Part shown: positions 49,574-60,412 of the stretch, piece after piece
Position numbering within the stretch: position 1 is the first letter of the stretch
Layout: every line of letters begins with the position of its first letter
Assembly: GCA_019828545.1 (NCBI GenBank)
Contig: JACVRA010000303.1
Location: 129,920-193,919, forward strand
Length of the DNA: 64,000 bases
Origin: Paracamarosporium sp. OC-R06-R3
Taxonomy: Eukaryota; Ascomycota; Dothideomycetes; Pleosporales; Didymosphaeriaceae
Direction: 5' to 3'
The notes under the pieces: generated by a model
What the model saw: the letters and a program-made list of their open reading frames with translations, nothing else
The model's database searches: none
What the model was told of the DNA's origin: nothing
Program-made: the position numbers and the translations under genes

Positions 49574-50803
49574 ATGTCTCCCACAGCTGCTACCGAGGGA
49601 CCTTTACTTCCGCAGCCGTTCGGATTGTCGAAGGATGGTGTCCGTGATGCCATCACTCCGGTCAATTTTGACCCAGAGAAGCACCTTGCATTCTCTCCGC
49701 CATCCTCAATCCTTACAATGAAGGACCTTGGTCTGGAGCCGACAGCATTGTCAAACGTCGCGACCACCGAGCCATTTCCGTTCATGAGTCATGAGGCTGT
49801 TCTTCAACATCGCCGAGAACTCTTCAGCGAGGATGTACTGAACAATTGCATGCATCATACACGTCCTGGTTCCGTCCAGATCCGCGGCATGGCTCCAAGA
49901 TACGCCAAGTTTATCCACCAGTTCTGGCATTCGCCCGAAGTGCTTCAGACCATCAGCTCCATTGCTGGTGTTGACCTGGTCCCGGCAATGGATTACGAGA
50001 TTAGCCATACCAACGTCCAGCTGGGTACTGGCGGCCTTCCCGAAGTCAGAAACACGCCGGTCGAGCCTCCGATCGCGACTGAAGAGGCCGTCCGTGAATT
50101 TGAGGCAGAGAAAAACAAGAACAGGGCTCCCACCGATCAGAGTAAGCCGATAATAGAATGGCACAAAGACTCCCATCCTTGGGTGTGCGTCGTCATGCTT
50201 TCAGATGCAAGATACATGACGGGAGGAGAGACCGAACTGCTCAAAGGGGATGGATCCACTCTGAAAGTAAAAGCGCCACAAATGGTCAGTCCACTCTTGT
50301 CCAATACTAGATTCCATCGGCGCTAAGTAGGAACAGGGCTCTGCGGTGCTTCTGCAAGGTCGCTACATTACTCATACTGCTGCTCCGGTCGATAACATGC
50401 CGGAACGAGTGACTATCGTAACTTCGTTCCGCCCTAGAGATCCAACTTTGTTGGACGAAACAACGAACGCCAATGTGCGGAATAAGTCGCATCTTAGTGA
50501 ACTATATTACCAGGTGGGTGATTTGCGGTACATGCTTGATGAACATTGCTGACCCGAGCTACCAATACGTAGTGGACGACATATCGGCTTGATGTCCTCG
50601 CCGAACGAGCTCGAATTGCCGCCGCCGCGCTTCGCGAAAGATATGCGAAGAACGTGGAGGAGTCCGACAAAGAAGGAAAAGTAGGTCTTTGTCGACTAGA
50701 GACTGTCAACGTAGCCGAAGTCGAGACATGGGCGACCGAGCAGATTAAATACATCGAACAAACACTGCATGAAATGAGGCCTCTCGATAAGAATGGAAAG
50801 TAG
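49574..50803 (+). CDS. 2OG-Fe(II) oxygenase-like fungal protein
   Basis: Three exons (49574-50284, 50337-50513, 50573-50803) with introns of 52 and 59 nt give 372 residues. The likely iron site is His197 and Asp199 (EWHKDSHPWVCVVMLSD) with His250 (GRYITHTAAPV), followed by ERVTIVTSFRP, where an arginine could bind 2-oxoglutarate. The GGETELLKGDGS turn fits the jelly-roll. The C-terminal 90 residues are helical and charged. Similar proteins are common in ascomycetes without an assigned reaction. It sits between the divergent MFS transporter and the convergent Zn(II)2Cys6 regulator. Confidence 0.82.
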
Positions 50804-50822
50804 ATAGGCTTTCAGTTTTCAT

Positions 50823-52283
50823 TCATCCGAATAGATAATATCGATTACACTCCTGCTGATCCTCTTTTCCCCATATATCCGTAAGGTGTTGTGCTAGTCG
50901 TCCATAATGTCTCATATGGAATCTCTGTTCAAGTAATCGAAGTTTTGTTATAACATATGTTCTTTCACACTCGTGTGCCGCGGTTAATTCGCGTGCGATA
51001 ATGCCCAGTGGCCATGGAAGTGACGTCTCAAATACAGAACCGTCGGGAAGCAGCTGAAGCAGCTGGCAAGCGCATACTGCTAAATCTTCAGCACTCATAC
51101 TATGTAGGGTATCGCTGTCCCGCGTTTTCGTTCCATAGTCAACTTCACGAGCACATTGTTTTCGATAGATGTAGGCGGCTTTGCGATACAGTTCCACAAC
51201 CACCTGCTGCTCATCCCATTCATCGATTGGAACACTCGCAGCTGGGGCTGGCGTTGACCCTAGGACAAAGCTTGGGATCCAGTCTAATCGTCCGTTCCAG
51301 CTGGCAATATCTGCCTCCGAGACAGTTATATCACCTGCACTTATTCGAGCGATCAAATGCGGGAAGTAAAACTGGCTGGTACTGTCTGCTAGACGATGAA
51401 ATTTTCCATAGTAGAAGTTGGACAAAGTTGGAGTGCGCATCGAGATGGAGCGCACCAAATCGTTATAAAAGAAGAGACTGGCGAGGAATCGGAAGGCCTC
51501 GTCCCAGGTATTCGCACTACGTTTTCCTGTCGATTGGCCTGAGACAACATAGAAAAAACGTTCAGTAATCATTTGAGCTGTGAAGGCGAGGTGCGGCGTC
51601 CAGTTTTCTTGTCCCTCACCCGCAAGCTTTTCGTATAGCAACAGTAGAACACTAGTGGCGAGAACATTGAGTATGTCTTCTTTCCCGCTACTGTAAGACG
51701 CGAGCATTTTTCTGCTGCCTCGCAGAGCTTCCTGGCGTAACCGGAGCATAGCCGTCTCCATGCCGAAAGAGCCATTGTCCCAGGTCTGGACTGCGGTGAG
51801 AGCCAAGACAGAGTCTAGCACCGTGCGATTTTGCATCGATAGTGGTAGAATGACGGATAGAAAAGGATTCGTGGGCCCGGAACATGCTGGATAAGTTCTA
51901 GAAAATAAATGGACATAACGGTCTAGCAACGAAGACTCGGTGGCGTCAAATTGGGACGGCCAGTTTGACACTCGTGCCAATGATGGAAGTTCCGGATTAC
52001 AGGTGTCTACAGGAGGAGTCTGCATTTCGATTAGTATCGATATTGCCGAGCCGTTGGCGTCATGTTCGCTGTTTGATTCAAGTGCAGATAATCGCCGAGG
52101 TCCTCGTTTGCGCATTCCATCTCTTCTCACATCGTCCTCCCAGACAAGCGGCGTGGTGCGCTCGCATCTTAGACCAAGTCGGGTACAATTGAGGCATGGA
52201 TTAGCGTTGTTGTCACATTTCTTCTTCCTTTTCCGGCAGGTCTGGCAGCCATCGCGGCTTCGTGCTTGCTTGGTTTTCCCCAT
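50823..52283 (-). CDS. Zn(II)2Cys6 transcription factor
   Basis: A single exon of 486 residues. The binuclear zinc cluster spans residues 13-40 with the exact spacing C-x2-C-x6-C-x6-C-x2-C-x6-C and basic RKRKKK between the second and third cysteines. The remainder is the helical fungal-specific regulatory domain (DATESSLLDRYVHLFSRTYP, VLDSVLALTAVQTW, LATSVLLLLYEKLAGEG). It should act in the nucleus on CGG-type sites. It converges on the oxygenase-like gene with stops only 19 bp apart, and is the natural candidate regulator of the 41-51 kb block. Its target genes are not known. Confidence 0.92.
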   Translation of the reverse strand: MGKTKQARSRDGCQTCRKRKKKCDNNANPCLNCTRLGLRCERTTPLVWEDDVRRDGMRKRGPRRLSALESNSEHDANGSAISILIEMQTPPVDTCNPELPSLARVSNWPSQFDATESSLLDRYVHLFSRTYPACSGPTNPFLSVILPLSMQNRTVLDSVLALTAVQTWDNGSFGMETAMLRLRQEALRGSRKMLASYSSGKEDILNVLATSVLLLLYEKLAGEGQENWTPHLAFTAQMITERFFYVVSGQSTGKRSANTWDEAFRFLASLFFYNDLVRSISMRTPTLSNFYYGKFHRLADSTSQFYFPHLIARISAGDITVSEADIASWNGRLDWIPSFVLGSTPAPAASVPIDEWDEQQVVVELYRKAAYIYRKQCAREVDYGTKTRDSDTLHSMSAEDLAVCACQLLQLLPDGSVFETSLPWPLGIIARELTAAHECERTYVITKLRLLEQRFHMRHYGRLAQHLTDIWGKEDQQECNRYYLFG

Positions 52284-53407
52284 AAGATGGCAACATAAAT
52301 GAAGCCATGTTGCAACTGACGAGGGGCGACGTTAAAGATGGATAGCGTCCGGATCAGATAGCCGTACAGCGTCTAGTCAATATCTAGGCTAAACGCTACG
52401 ACTAGCGTGCACCCTTGCCTCTGCAGGCATTCGGTCGGCGGTGCTTTCCTATGCCGCATTTGCCCCGCATCGCTTATCATCTTCCTAGGAGCATAAGAAA
52501 AACGGCCAGCTAATTAAGATGACGTAGTAGACAGACTTCCAAAAGTTGTTGAGCTTATCTATTTGTAAGGCCTGTGCAGGAGACATCGACGATGCAGCTG
52601 CATGAAGCGACAGATGTAAGATGGGCTATTTTAAACCTTTGCAGCCTATTCTATCGACTGCACTAACTTATTTTAGTATCTATCAGTTTTCTATATCCTC
52701 AAACTGTGTTGTAATAGATACAGGCATTAGCGAGGAGTATGTGGGCCTAACGTAATGGATTCAATCACTTTATCAACGAAGTCATCTCCAAGTAAGAATC
52801 AGGGTCACTATTTGAATTGGATGTATAGCAACCGATGCTCCAGAAAAATTAGTATAATCAGTTCTACGAGATTTAGCACAACCAAATTGTATTTGAAGTG
52901 GTTATTGACAACATGCGTGACACTCTAGGAGCCGTTTCTTGCACTTAAATGTAGTGAGCAACTAGATATTGATGAAGTAGCTACCTGAGACGATGTACAA
53001 GTATGTCAAACCAATACATATGGGACATTCAAAATACTTTTCATTGCGATCCGATAATCTCTATCTCGCTGATAAGTGTTGATTGATTTTGAGGATCGCT
53101 TCAAACATGAAATGTGAAGTAGATATCCGATGTTCAAGGTTGTACAGTGAAAACCCACCACTACAATACAACAAAAACCCAATCACAAAACAACCTCAAT
53201 TAACGTCCTCATATGAGGTTTTCCACATACCATCGCAGTTCAGACGTTGTCCCACTACAACCATTCCCAATCCGACAAGCCCGCCGCACGCACCACACCT
53301 TAATCCTCGACCTCGAAGCTCCCCAGCACCACCACCATAACCGTCCCCCAATTCGCCCTGCCACAACGTCGCCCAATCCCGCCCTCACCACACACCGACC
53401 CGCCACA
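52284..53407. other. Divergent intergenic region, regulator and TRS31 promoters
   Basis: No gene is visible. A CGG-N12-CCG inverted pair occurs at 52439-52456, about 155 bp upstream of the regulator start, and could be an autoregulatory site; such pairs also arise by chance. Confidence 0.45.
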
Positions 53408-54181
53408 ATGAGCAGCAGCCAGCCCCAAAGCAGCGGCCTCCGCTACCCGTCGAACAAGAAAACAATCTACGACCGCAACCTCAACCGCAGCAAGAACGCG
53501 GAGCTCTCGCGCGCCGCCTTCGCCTACCTCTTCATCGAGATGATCAACCTCGCGCAGAGAAACGCCCGGGATGTCGGGGACCTAGAGAAGCGGTATGCGT
53601 TTGCGATCCCCCAGCCCATGCCATTCCCCCAAGAGCAGCAGCAGCAGCACCACCATCGCCAACCAAAACCAAACCAAAATACTAACCCAGCCCCATACAG
53701 ACTAAACAACCAAGGCTACCCCATCGGCATCCGCCTCCTCGACCTGCTCCTCACGCGCTCCGCCAACCCCCTCGCCTCGATCCGCCCCACGCGCATCCTC
53801 CCCCTCCTCCAATTCATCGCGCAAACCCTCTACAGACACCTCTTCGGGCGGCCGGCGGACGCGCTCGAGCGCTCCGGCGAAGACGCCGCGCAGTACATGC
53901 TGTTTGACAACGAGCCCATGGTGAACACGTACATCTCGCTGCCGCGCGAGATGTCGAATCTGAACTGCGCGGCGTTTGTCGCGGGGATTATAGAGGGCGT
54001 GTGCGATGGCGCGGGGTTTGCGACTGAGGGCGTTACCGCGCATAGTGTTGGACAGCAGCAGGAGGACGGCGCGAAGGATGCCAAGGGCCAGGCTATGTGG
54101 CCGGGGAAGACGGTGTTTTTGATCAAGTTTAAGAAGGAGGTTTTGGAGAGGGAGGAGATTCTTGCGAGGGGTGGGGGGTAG
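53408..54181 (+). CDS. TRS31: TRAPP complex subunit Trs31 (TRAPPC5/BET3 family)
   Basis: Two exons, 53408-53592 and 53701-54181, give 221 residues. Removing the 108-nt intron (GTATGC donor, TACTAAC branch, ATACAG) joins GDLEKR to LNNQGYPIGIRLLDLL, as in other Trs31 proteins. Because 108 is a multiple of three and the intron has no stop, the unspliced frame also stays open. The BET3 fold includes FAYLFIEMINLAQR, LLQFIAQTLYRHLFGRPADALE and FVAGIIEGVCDGAGF. Trs31 is a core subunit of the TRAPP tethering complexes that activate Ypt1 in ER-Golgi traffic. A small C-terminal Gly-rich end is visible. Confidence 0.9.
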   Translation: MSSSQPQSSGLRYPSNKKTIYDRNLNRSKNAELSRAAFAYLFIEMINLAQRNARDVGDLEKRYAFAIPQPMPFPQEQQQQHHHRQPKPNQNTNPAPYRLNNQGYPIGIRLLDLLLTRSANPLASIRPTRILPLLQFIAQTLYRHLFGRPADALERSGEDAAQYMLFDNEPMVNTYISLPREMSNLNCAAFVAGIIEGVCDGAGFATEGVTAHSVGQQQEDGAKDAKGQAMWPGKTVFLIKFKKEVLEREEILARGGG

Positions 54182-56683
54182 TGTTAGGGAGGGAGGGAGG
54201 GATAGATGGGCGAGAAGAGGATGATAGACTCGAGTCTTTGATGATGCGGGCTTGCATGGGATGGCGTACCGGGTGCTAGCATTTACGGGAGTATATGAGA
54301 TGGACTGCGAGCGAGCTACTCGTGGCAATGGATTGCTATTTGATACCCCCTTTTTTTGACGACCTACCAGTATCGACTCGATCAAACACCGCTCGCTCCC
54401 TTTCTTTCCACTCACCACGCAATCTTCGCACGCAGCATCAACAGACAGGGCAGCAAAACCATCCCACACTCTTCTTCCTTCCTGGCTACCGTTACGCCCA
54501 TCCACAAACCAAGCACAAAACGCAACCCCTCACACATACCCAGAAAACAGAAACAAAAACAACCCACCACCCAACTCACCCACTCACCCACTCACAGCAC
54601 AGCCTCACAACCACCCACACGCCAAGGCACCCCTTAGTAAGGCCCTCCCCCGACATGCCTCACGGCGAAAATCATCCGATCCAAGCACAAACATGACATA
54701 CACGTCAGCCATCACAGGAGGATACGAGGAGCCAAAGACGGACTAGACCGGGTGGACCGGACAGGCGCCATGCATTCACCGATCAGGGTCGGGGGGCGCA
54801 TTACGAGCCGCCTGCGGCGTGATTCCGCGGGGAGGGAGACTGGCAGTGGCAGGTCAAGAGGAGCAGGGCGGTTGCGGTGGCGCAAAGAGCCGAAGCAACG
54901 CGGGACTGCGGTGAGACGAGCACGAGGAGGACGAATAGCAGGGCGGGCGTGCGGGCGCCCGTCTCGTGATGAGGTGTGGCCGTCTGTGCAGCGCATGCAG
55001 CGTCGTACACATCACGTAAAAGTAAAAGGTGCACGGAGGGCGAGGGCGCGAGCGCGAGCGCGGTGCCAGGAGACGAGGTTGGCATCTCGCTCGTGCAGGC
55101 AGACAGATGTGCTGTGTTGACCGGTGATGCCCGATGCATGCCGTGCCACCACCCATCAGCTACCCCTCCACTCCACTGCGCGGCGACGGCAGCCGAGGGA
55201 TTCCTGATCCAGCGTGCGGTACGGGGGGTAAGCGGGGGACGGTCTTGTTACGGCCGCCTGCCCTGCCAACGCAGACTCGAATCGCATCCATGTGTTGATG
55301 TGGCTATGCGCTGGTTAGATGAGCGAGGTATTTGGAAAGTTTGTTTCGTGCATGGCCGTGCATGCGCCAGGAAGCAATAAGAGCCGCCTAGCCCTATACA
55401 CAACCCTCGAACTAGCGCTCTCTCGGTCTCCGCAGTGTGCGGAACACGTGGTCAGCGATCCCGCCGGGGATTACAAGGAGCGTTAAACGTTGCTGCCGTC
55501 GGAAGCGGAGCGTCTTCGTCATGGCAGCCAAGGATGGGCACTGACAGTGAAGCTGCCGTGTTGTCTTGTCCAAGTGAAATTTCTTCCTCGGGAGCCTTCC
55601 TCCAGCGAGGACGTGTGAGGCCTTTTGATCGGATGCGGCCCTGGCCCTCGCGTGCAAGGAGCTGCCAGAGGCGGGACATGCGCCGCTGATCATCGATGGG
55701 AGGGCTCTCGGCCCATTTTTGATTTTCCTGGTCCAGCCCAGGTACGCGCAGAACAGGGACCGCGGCGACGTTGTTGGCTTCAAGATCTGTCACGCCAAAA
55801 AGCAATGCCGCACGTCTTTGGCAACTGAGCAACTGAGCAACGTCAAAGTCGCCGCATTGCCGCATTCCTTATTCCTTAGGGCTGAATGGCCTGCTGCCTG
55901 TCACACCAAGGCGAAAGGATTTCCGCTGCTCTCGTTGGACGTCGTCGTCCAGTGTTGCGCTTGCAAGGAACATCACCTCCCGGCTACCGAAAGAGGTCTT
56001 CTGGGAGCGTGAGTCGTGCAGGCCACTCCCGGCCAGCCTCATTCCACTTGGAGATCTTCTCCGCGCCGCCTACCTGTACCCCCCGGATGCCATCTTCCCT
56101 GCGCTATTTCTCTCATCTCTTAACGTAAAATGCTCGCGTGCACGTTTCAGCCCAACGTCAGCGGTTGATGCTTGGAAGCCTCAGTGTCATTATTTTTTTT
56201 TCGAGGGGCGCCAACAGCGGAGCCTCACGCTTCGGCGGCGAAAACATGTCAGAGTCAGCAGCAGAGCTTTTCCCAACGCTCGATCCTGCAGCGCACAGCG
56301 GGGAATGTGAGAGGACGTGCGGTGTGTGGTCTCTTACGGTTCCCGCCAATCGAGGCAAGCCGACGAAGGGTCCAGAGGAGGGACGCACACGCACAGGGCA
56401 TATAGCACTCAGGCCTGCAGCAGGGTTTCCGGGGTCTTCTCCGCATTGTCCCCTCTGTCGGGTCATCCGACCCTTTGCCCAATACTGTAATATTAGACTA
56501 GACCGACGCCTCCACACCTTCGTTCTTACTTTGAGATCCCGCCTACCCACGCCGTGCAGCCAGAATCCCACACTTCCTAGCCATCCGGCCGTTTCCGTGC
56601 CATCTGTCATTTCCACATCTAAATAGACCACTGTCGGTCGAGCGGTTCCAGACTTGGTCGCGTGATGAGGGTGTAGCCTCTAG
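54182..56683. other. Large GC-rich intergenic region
   Basis: About 2.5 kb with no supported gene. A CA-rich stretch at about 54.42-54.64 kb and a CG-rich (GCGAG)n-like patch near 55.05 kb are low-complexity. Open frames of 80-160 codons occur on both strands but look like chance GC-rich frames. It probably includes the long promoter and leader of the 56.7-kb gene. Confidence 0.5.
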
Positions 56684-58150
56684 ATGCGCTCTCGGCAACT
56701 TCAACGCTGTGATTCACGTCCCAGCGCGGCTCCACAGCGCCATTACTTCCCGCGGCATCCGCCCCAAGGTCGTCCAGGTCACGCTTCATCGCCGCCGCCG
56801 AATTCGCTTGGCGTGCCGTCTCCTCCTTTGACGCCAGAATACCCACACTATTCGACTAAGAGGAAGAGCGAGCATGTCGAGTCCGGCCCCTACGAGTATT
56901 ACCTCCAACCGCCAAATGACGCCCCTCGACGGCGGATAATGCCGCGCTCCTCATCTCCATCCTCACCATCGTCACGGCCGGTTTTTACTTTTCCGACACT
57001 CGCAAGCATCTCCAATGCGAAGTTCACTTTTGAGATATCACCACAACCCAAGGTGGCTCTTTCCTTTCCTCCTGAACCACCGCCACCTCGACTATGGAAG
57101 CGTCGTCGAGCTACTGCAGATGTCGACGGCGAGCATTCATGTCTGCACAAGAAGAAGCGAAGACTACGACTCTTCTTAATCACTTCCCGACTCTCTCCGC
57201 AATTTTCTCACCCTGCTACTAATATCGTGGACCGAGGCAGCTCTAAAATCGCTGTGTGGGCGAAGCAAAGAGCTTTGGGCCGCAATATCCTGCGTAAGGC
57301 CGCAATATTGAACCGCATCCGACGGCAAAGCATCAGTGCGCTAGAAACAGCCGGGGGCTTAGGCCGAGTCCTCGTCGAACAAGAGAAAGAACAGGAGCAG
57401 CTACAGTTAGCAAGACTGACGTTGATGTACGGTAGCCATGACTCTGCTACGCGACCCGTGGGTAAAGATGGTGTCGGCTTGCCTGATGTGATCGAAACGA
57501 GGGTCGGTGAACAGATCAGATCGGCTGGGTCTTCGCCGGCGAGCTCGACGGGGTCACCATCGCCACCGCCAAGGGCGTGTGACGAGGACGATGCGAAAGG
57601 ATATCGGTCGCCTAACGATGCGTATGCGTACTCGCATGTTTATTCGAAGTCGCCGCGACCAGCACAGTTGCCCTTGCCCCCTTCGCCGCTCGGGCTGTCG
57701 AATTATGATGCTCTCGATATGGAAGACGAGATCCCAGATCCGTATGCCCAATTTGACGAGGAGTACGAGATGGAAGACCAAGACGAGCTTGAGTCTAATG
57801 GCTCATGTCCTTCCGAATCCCTTTTTTTGCGCAACAGTGTTGAAGCATCGAGCAGACCACCTCAACACCATTCTGACTTCAGCATCCTAGATCCAGGCAA
57901 GCCAGTCATGGGGGACTACGACCAAGTCGAAGAAGGTGCCAACACCATATGGCCGACCGTTCAGCAAAATCATTATCGAAGTACAGATGCAGAACGACCT
58001 CCATCCTCATCATGCGACTCCAAGTCGCTGTTTGCGAACAGAACATCGAATACAGCTCCACAATCGCCCAATTTCCGCTCTTCGCTCAGTCCCACCTCTT
58101 TCTCACCGAACTTCGCTGGCTTGAATGTGGCCAGCGATGCAGAAGAGTAG
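56684..58150 (+). CDS. Unknown basic, low-complexity protein
   Basis: A single open frame of 488 residues. The first about 150 residues are Pro/Ser-rich. A basic patch KKKRRLRL precedes a more ordered core of about 60 residues (FSHPATNIVDRGSSKIAVWA, QRALGRNILRKAAILNRIRR) that looks conserved in character. The second half is Ser/Pro and acidic (MEDEIPDPYAQFDEEYEMED). I do not recognise the family. Nuclear location is suggested by the basic stretches only. The codon pattern and length without stops support a real gene; the true start could lie in an upstream exon. Confidence 0.65.
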   Translation: MRSRQLQRCDSRPSAAPQRHYFPRHPPQGRPGHASSPPPNSLGVPSPPLTPEYPHYSTKRKSEHVESGPYEYYLQPPNDAPRRRIMPRSSSPSSPSSRPVFTFPTLASISNAKFTFEISPQPKVALSFPPEPPPPRLWKRRRATADVDGEHSCLHKKKRRLRLFLITSRLSPQFSHPATNIVDRGSSKIAVWAKQRALGRNILRKAAILNRIRRQSISALETAGGLGRVLVEQEKEQEQLQLARLTLMYGSHDSATRPVGKDGVGLPDVIETRVGEQIRSAGSSPASSTGSPSPPPRACDEDDAKGYRSPNDAYAYSHVYSKSPRPAQLPLPPSPLGLSNYDALDMEDEIPDPYAQFDEEYEMEDQDELESNGSCPSESLFLRNSVEASSRPPQHHSDFSILDPGKPVMGDYDQVEEGANTIWPTVQQNHYRSTDAERPPSSSCDSKSLFANRTSNTAPQSPNFRSSLSPTSFSPNFAGLNVASDAEE

Positions 58151-58594
58151 ACAGGGACTGGGAAGGCACGTGGTTGAGATGGGGAAAAACGACGAGAAAG
58201 ACGAAAAAGCATCGTGCTCTCGAGCTCTGAGTCGTAAAATAGATTCTGTATGGTTACATCAAGCGACTGCTGCATTTTAGACGCCGTAGCTTCCAAGCAT
58301 TAGGAAGCCTCAAAAGTTACATGCATCTCCATCGGTGGGCGGACTGGTTGATCTTGCTTTCCTTTCGAAGGCCACAGCATGAGTGAAATACGGAGGTTGC
58401 AAAGTGTTGGCTCATATGGCGAATTTTTGGCGTTGGTGTTGACATTTTGGGTTTTCTTCCTGTCGCTACTTGTATATACCCCCTTCGGTCCGTTTATGTT
58501 AGGCGTTACATGTGAGAAGGACACATTCTTTACGATGCATAACGGGCGGCGTAATTCAAAAGTGGATATCCAATCCGCACCTGACTAAAAACAT

Positions 58595-59236
58595 TTATTT
58601 CTGCAATTTCGATGCCCGGTCGGCGGCGATGTCACACATAGCCTATCCAGCGTAAGTAAGCTTGACTTGAGTCATTCCTCTGGAGGTGACGGATGACGCA
58701 CCTGTATAGCTTCCTGGCGCTCAGCTCTGATATCCCCTCGGTCGATACGTGCCCGCATGTTCTCCATGATAACTGGTCTTGCGCGGCCATTGACGAACAC
58801 TCTACTTTTGGTGAGTCCTCGACGTCAAATTGGAGGAAGGTGAGCTGTACACGTATCTCAAGCCCGGAAACTTGTCCTCATACTCCTTATTCAGCGCCGC
58901 TAACTGCGCCTTCTCTTCCTCGCCTCCCTTCTGCAATTGCGCCTGCTCAGCGCGGCTCTGCTCGCTCTCGACTTTCTTCTCGCCTAGTCGCGGGTGCGAG
59001 CATAGTATCTCGGAGAGCTTCTCGACATCTTTGGGGTCATTTGATTGTGCAAGAGTAGATAGCTGGGCGTTGACAGCGACAATGAGGGTATCGTAGGTGG
59101 GGAAGGTGGCAGATCTGAGAATTGGAAGAGAGAGGGCATGAAGAGGCGGGGATGGCTCAAAGAGGAGGTCGAGCACCTTGGTAAGCTCCTCGTCAGGCAG
59201 GTGCGATAGAGCAGTGATGGCAGGGAGTGAGGTCAT
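58595..59236 (-). CDS. OHCU decarboxylase (uric acid degradation)
   Basis: Three exons (59236-58851, 58801-58702, 58642-58595) with introns of 49 and 59 nt give 177 residues, the family's usual length. The conserved CSHPRLGEKK (His81) and LNKEYEDKFPGLRYV precede FVNGRARPVIMENM, which appears only after the first intron is removed. The end ASKLQK is not a peroxisomal SKL signal. The enzyme (2-oxo-4-hydroxy-4-carboxy-5-ureidoimidazoline decarboxylase) makes S-allantoin after urate oxidase and HIU hydrolase, feeding the ureide route to urea. Neither partner gene lies in the window, but a urea-type symporter does, 43 kb away. Confidence 0.9.
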
Positions 59237-60412
59237 TTTGACGAGTAGGTGTTGTGTTTCTCAGAGGTCCAAACAAAGTTTGGAAGGGAACGAATGGTAA
59301 CGCGTACTAGATATCGTGTACCAAGGTTGCGGGCCGAATGCTGTAAGGTAAGGGGTTGTAAAGTTCCTGGACGGAAAGAGCGATGCGGGGTACGCAAACA
59401 GAGGGGCGTCTAGAAAAGCAGGAAACGGAGCGGGTATCAGGATGCGATGGTCGATTGGGTTTTGGCTGGACTGTTTTGCTGATACAGTGGTGGCGGAGGG
59501 CCGAGGTAACAGCTCCATGATAGGTAGCTCCTTATCTGCACCGTCTAGCGTCGTGGGAGCTCCAGAAAAAAGAATGTGGGCTAGGAGCTTCGTCCCGCGA
59601 AGACAACAAAGGCAACCGTGTCAACCATCTCGTAGATGCTGGCGTGCATGCTGATTGGAGCCTTGCCATGGTGTATGTAGGCGGGGCAGCGGGGTAACGA
59701 AGCCGTCCAGGAACAAGGCAAGATGAACGTCTCCGTGGCGGCAAACCCGTGGCCATGGCCGTCGCCGTCATGCCAGGCAGTCCGCGCCCCTGCATCTTCT
59801 CCAGCCAGCTGGCCGTGACGCGTCCGACTCTCTTTGGCGTGTTGCTGCAGCCACCGTATCCTGTCGTCGCTGGGGTCGGAAAAATACACCAATAGCCTTC
59901 ACCGGATGTGAGGACAGCTCCGCCAGCACCCAAGTGGGACCCCATGCGGACGACTGCACAGCATCAGGCAAAACGTTCGGAATATTTCGAGGCTGCCGCA
60001 GTAGTGTACGCCGTAGTGTGCCCTTCCATGTTTTTTTTCTTTGCTTTCGATTCTTCCCTGCGTGCTGCTTCGCGCCTCCCCGTCCGCTTGGCGCAGCGCT
60101 GAAACAGCCTGACGCAGCTCATTCACTCTCTCTACACCTCTGCTCCCCTCCACCAATGCCCGTGCCAGATGCACAGCGTCCTCCCGTCAGCCCACTGCAT
60201 GCGCCCGCCCAGCTCCAGCGTTGCCCGACGCTCGTAAATGCTCTGCCCAATCGCGGGATCCACTGTAGCGTAGCCGACCATCCAGGGGTAAGAGTGCACG
60301 GGCGAATCCTCAGCCCTGGCCGCTCTCCGCAGACTGCCATTTCTCAAGAGACGGCCCCAGGCCTTCACAAGGAGCCCGCTGCGAGCTCCCGTCAGCCCGT
60401 CGTGCGCCCGCA
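59237..60412. other. Divergent intergenic region
   Basis: No gene is firmly supported. The minus-strand frame at 59581-59892 (103 codons) has a GC-ending codon pattern but no recognised domain or splice partner. The right part should be the promoter and leader of the ADF-H/PH gene. Confidence 0.5.

Noticed and set aside
52439..52456. CGG-N12-CCG as a proven regulator binding site
   Set aside because: Such triplet pairs are frequent by chance; there is no second site or conservation to support it.
53702..54505. 267-codon minus-strand open frame
   Set aside because: It is antisense to TRS31 exon 2 and low-complexity beyond it.
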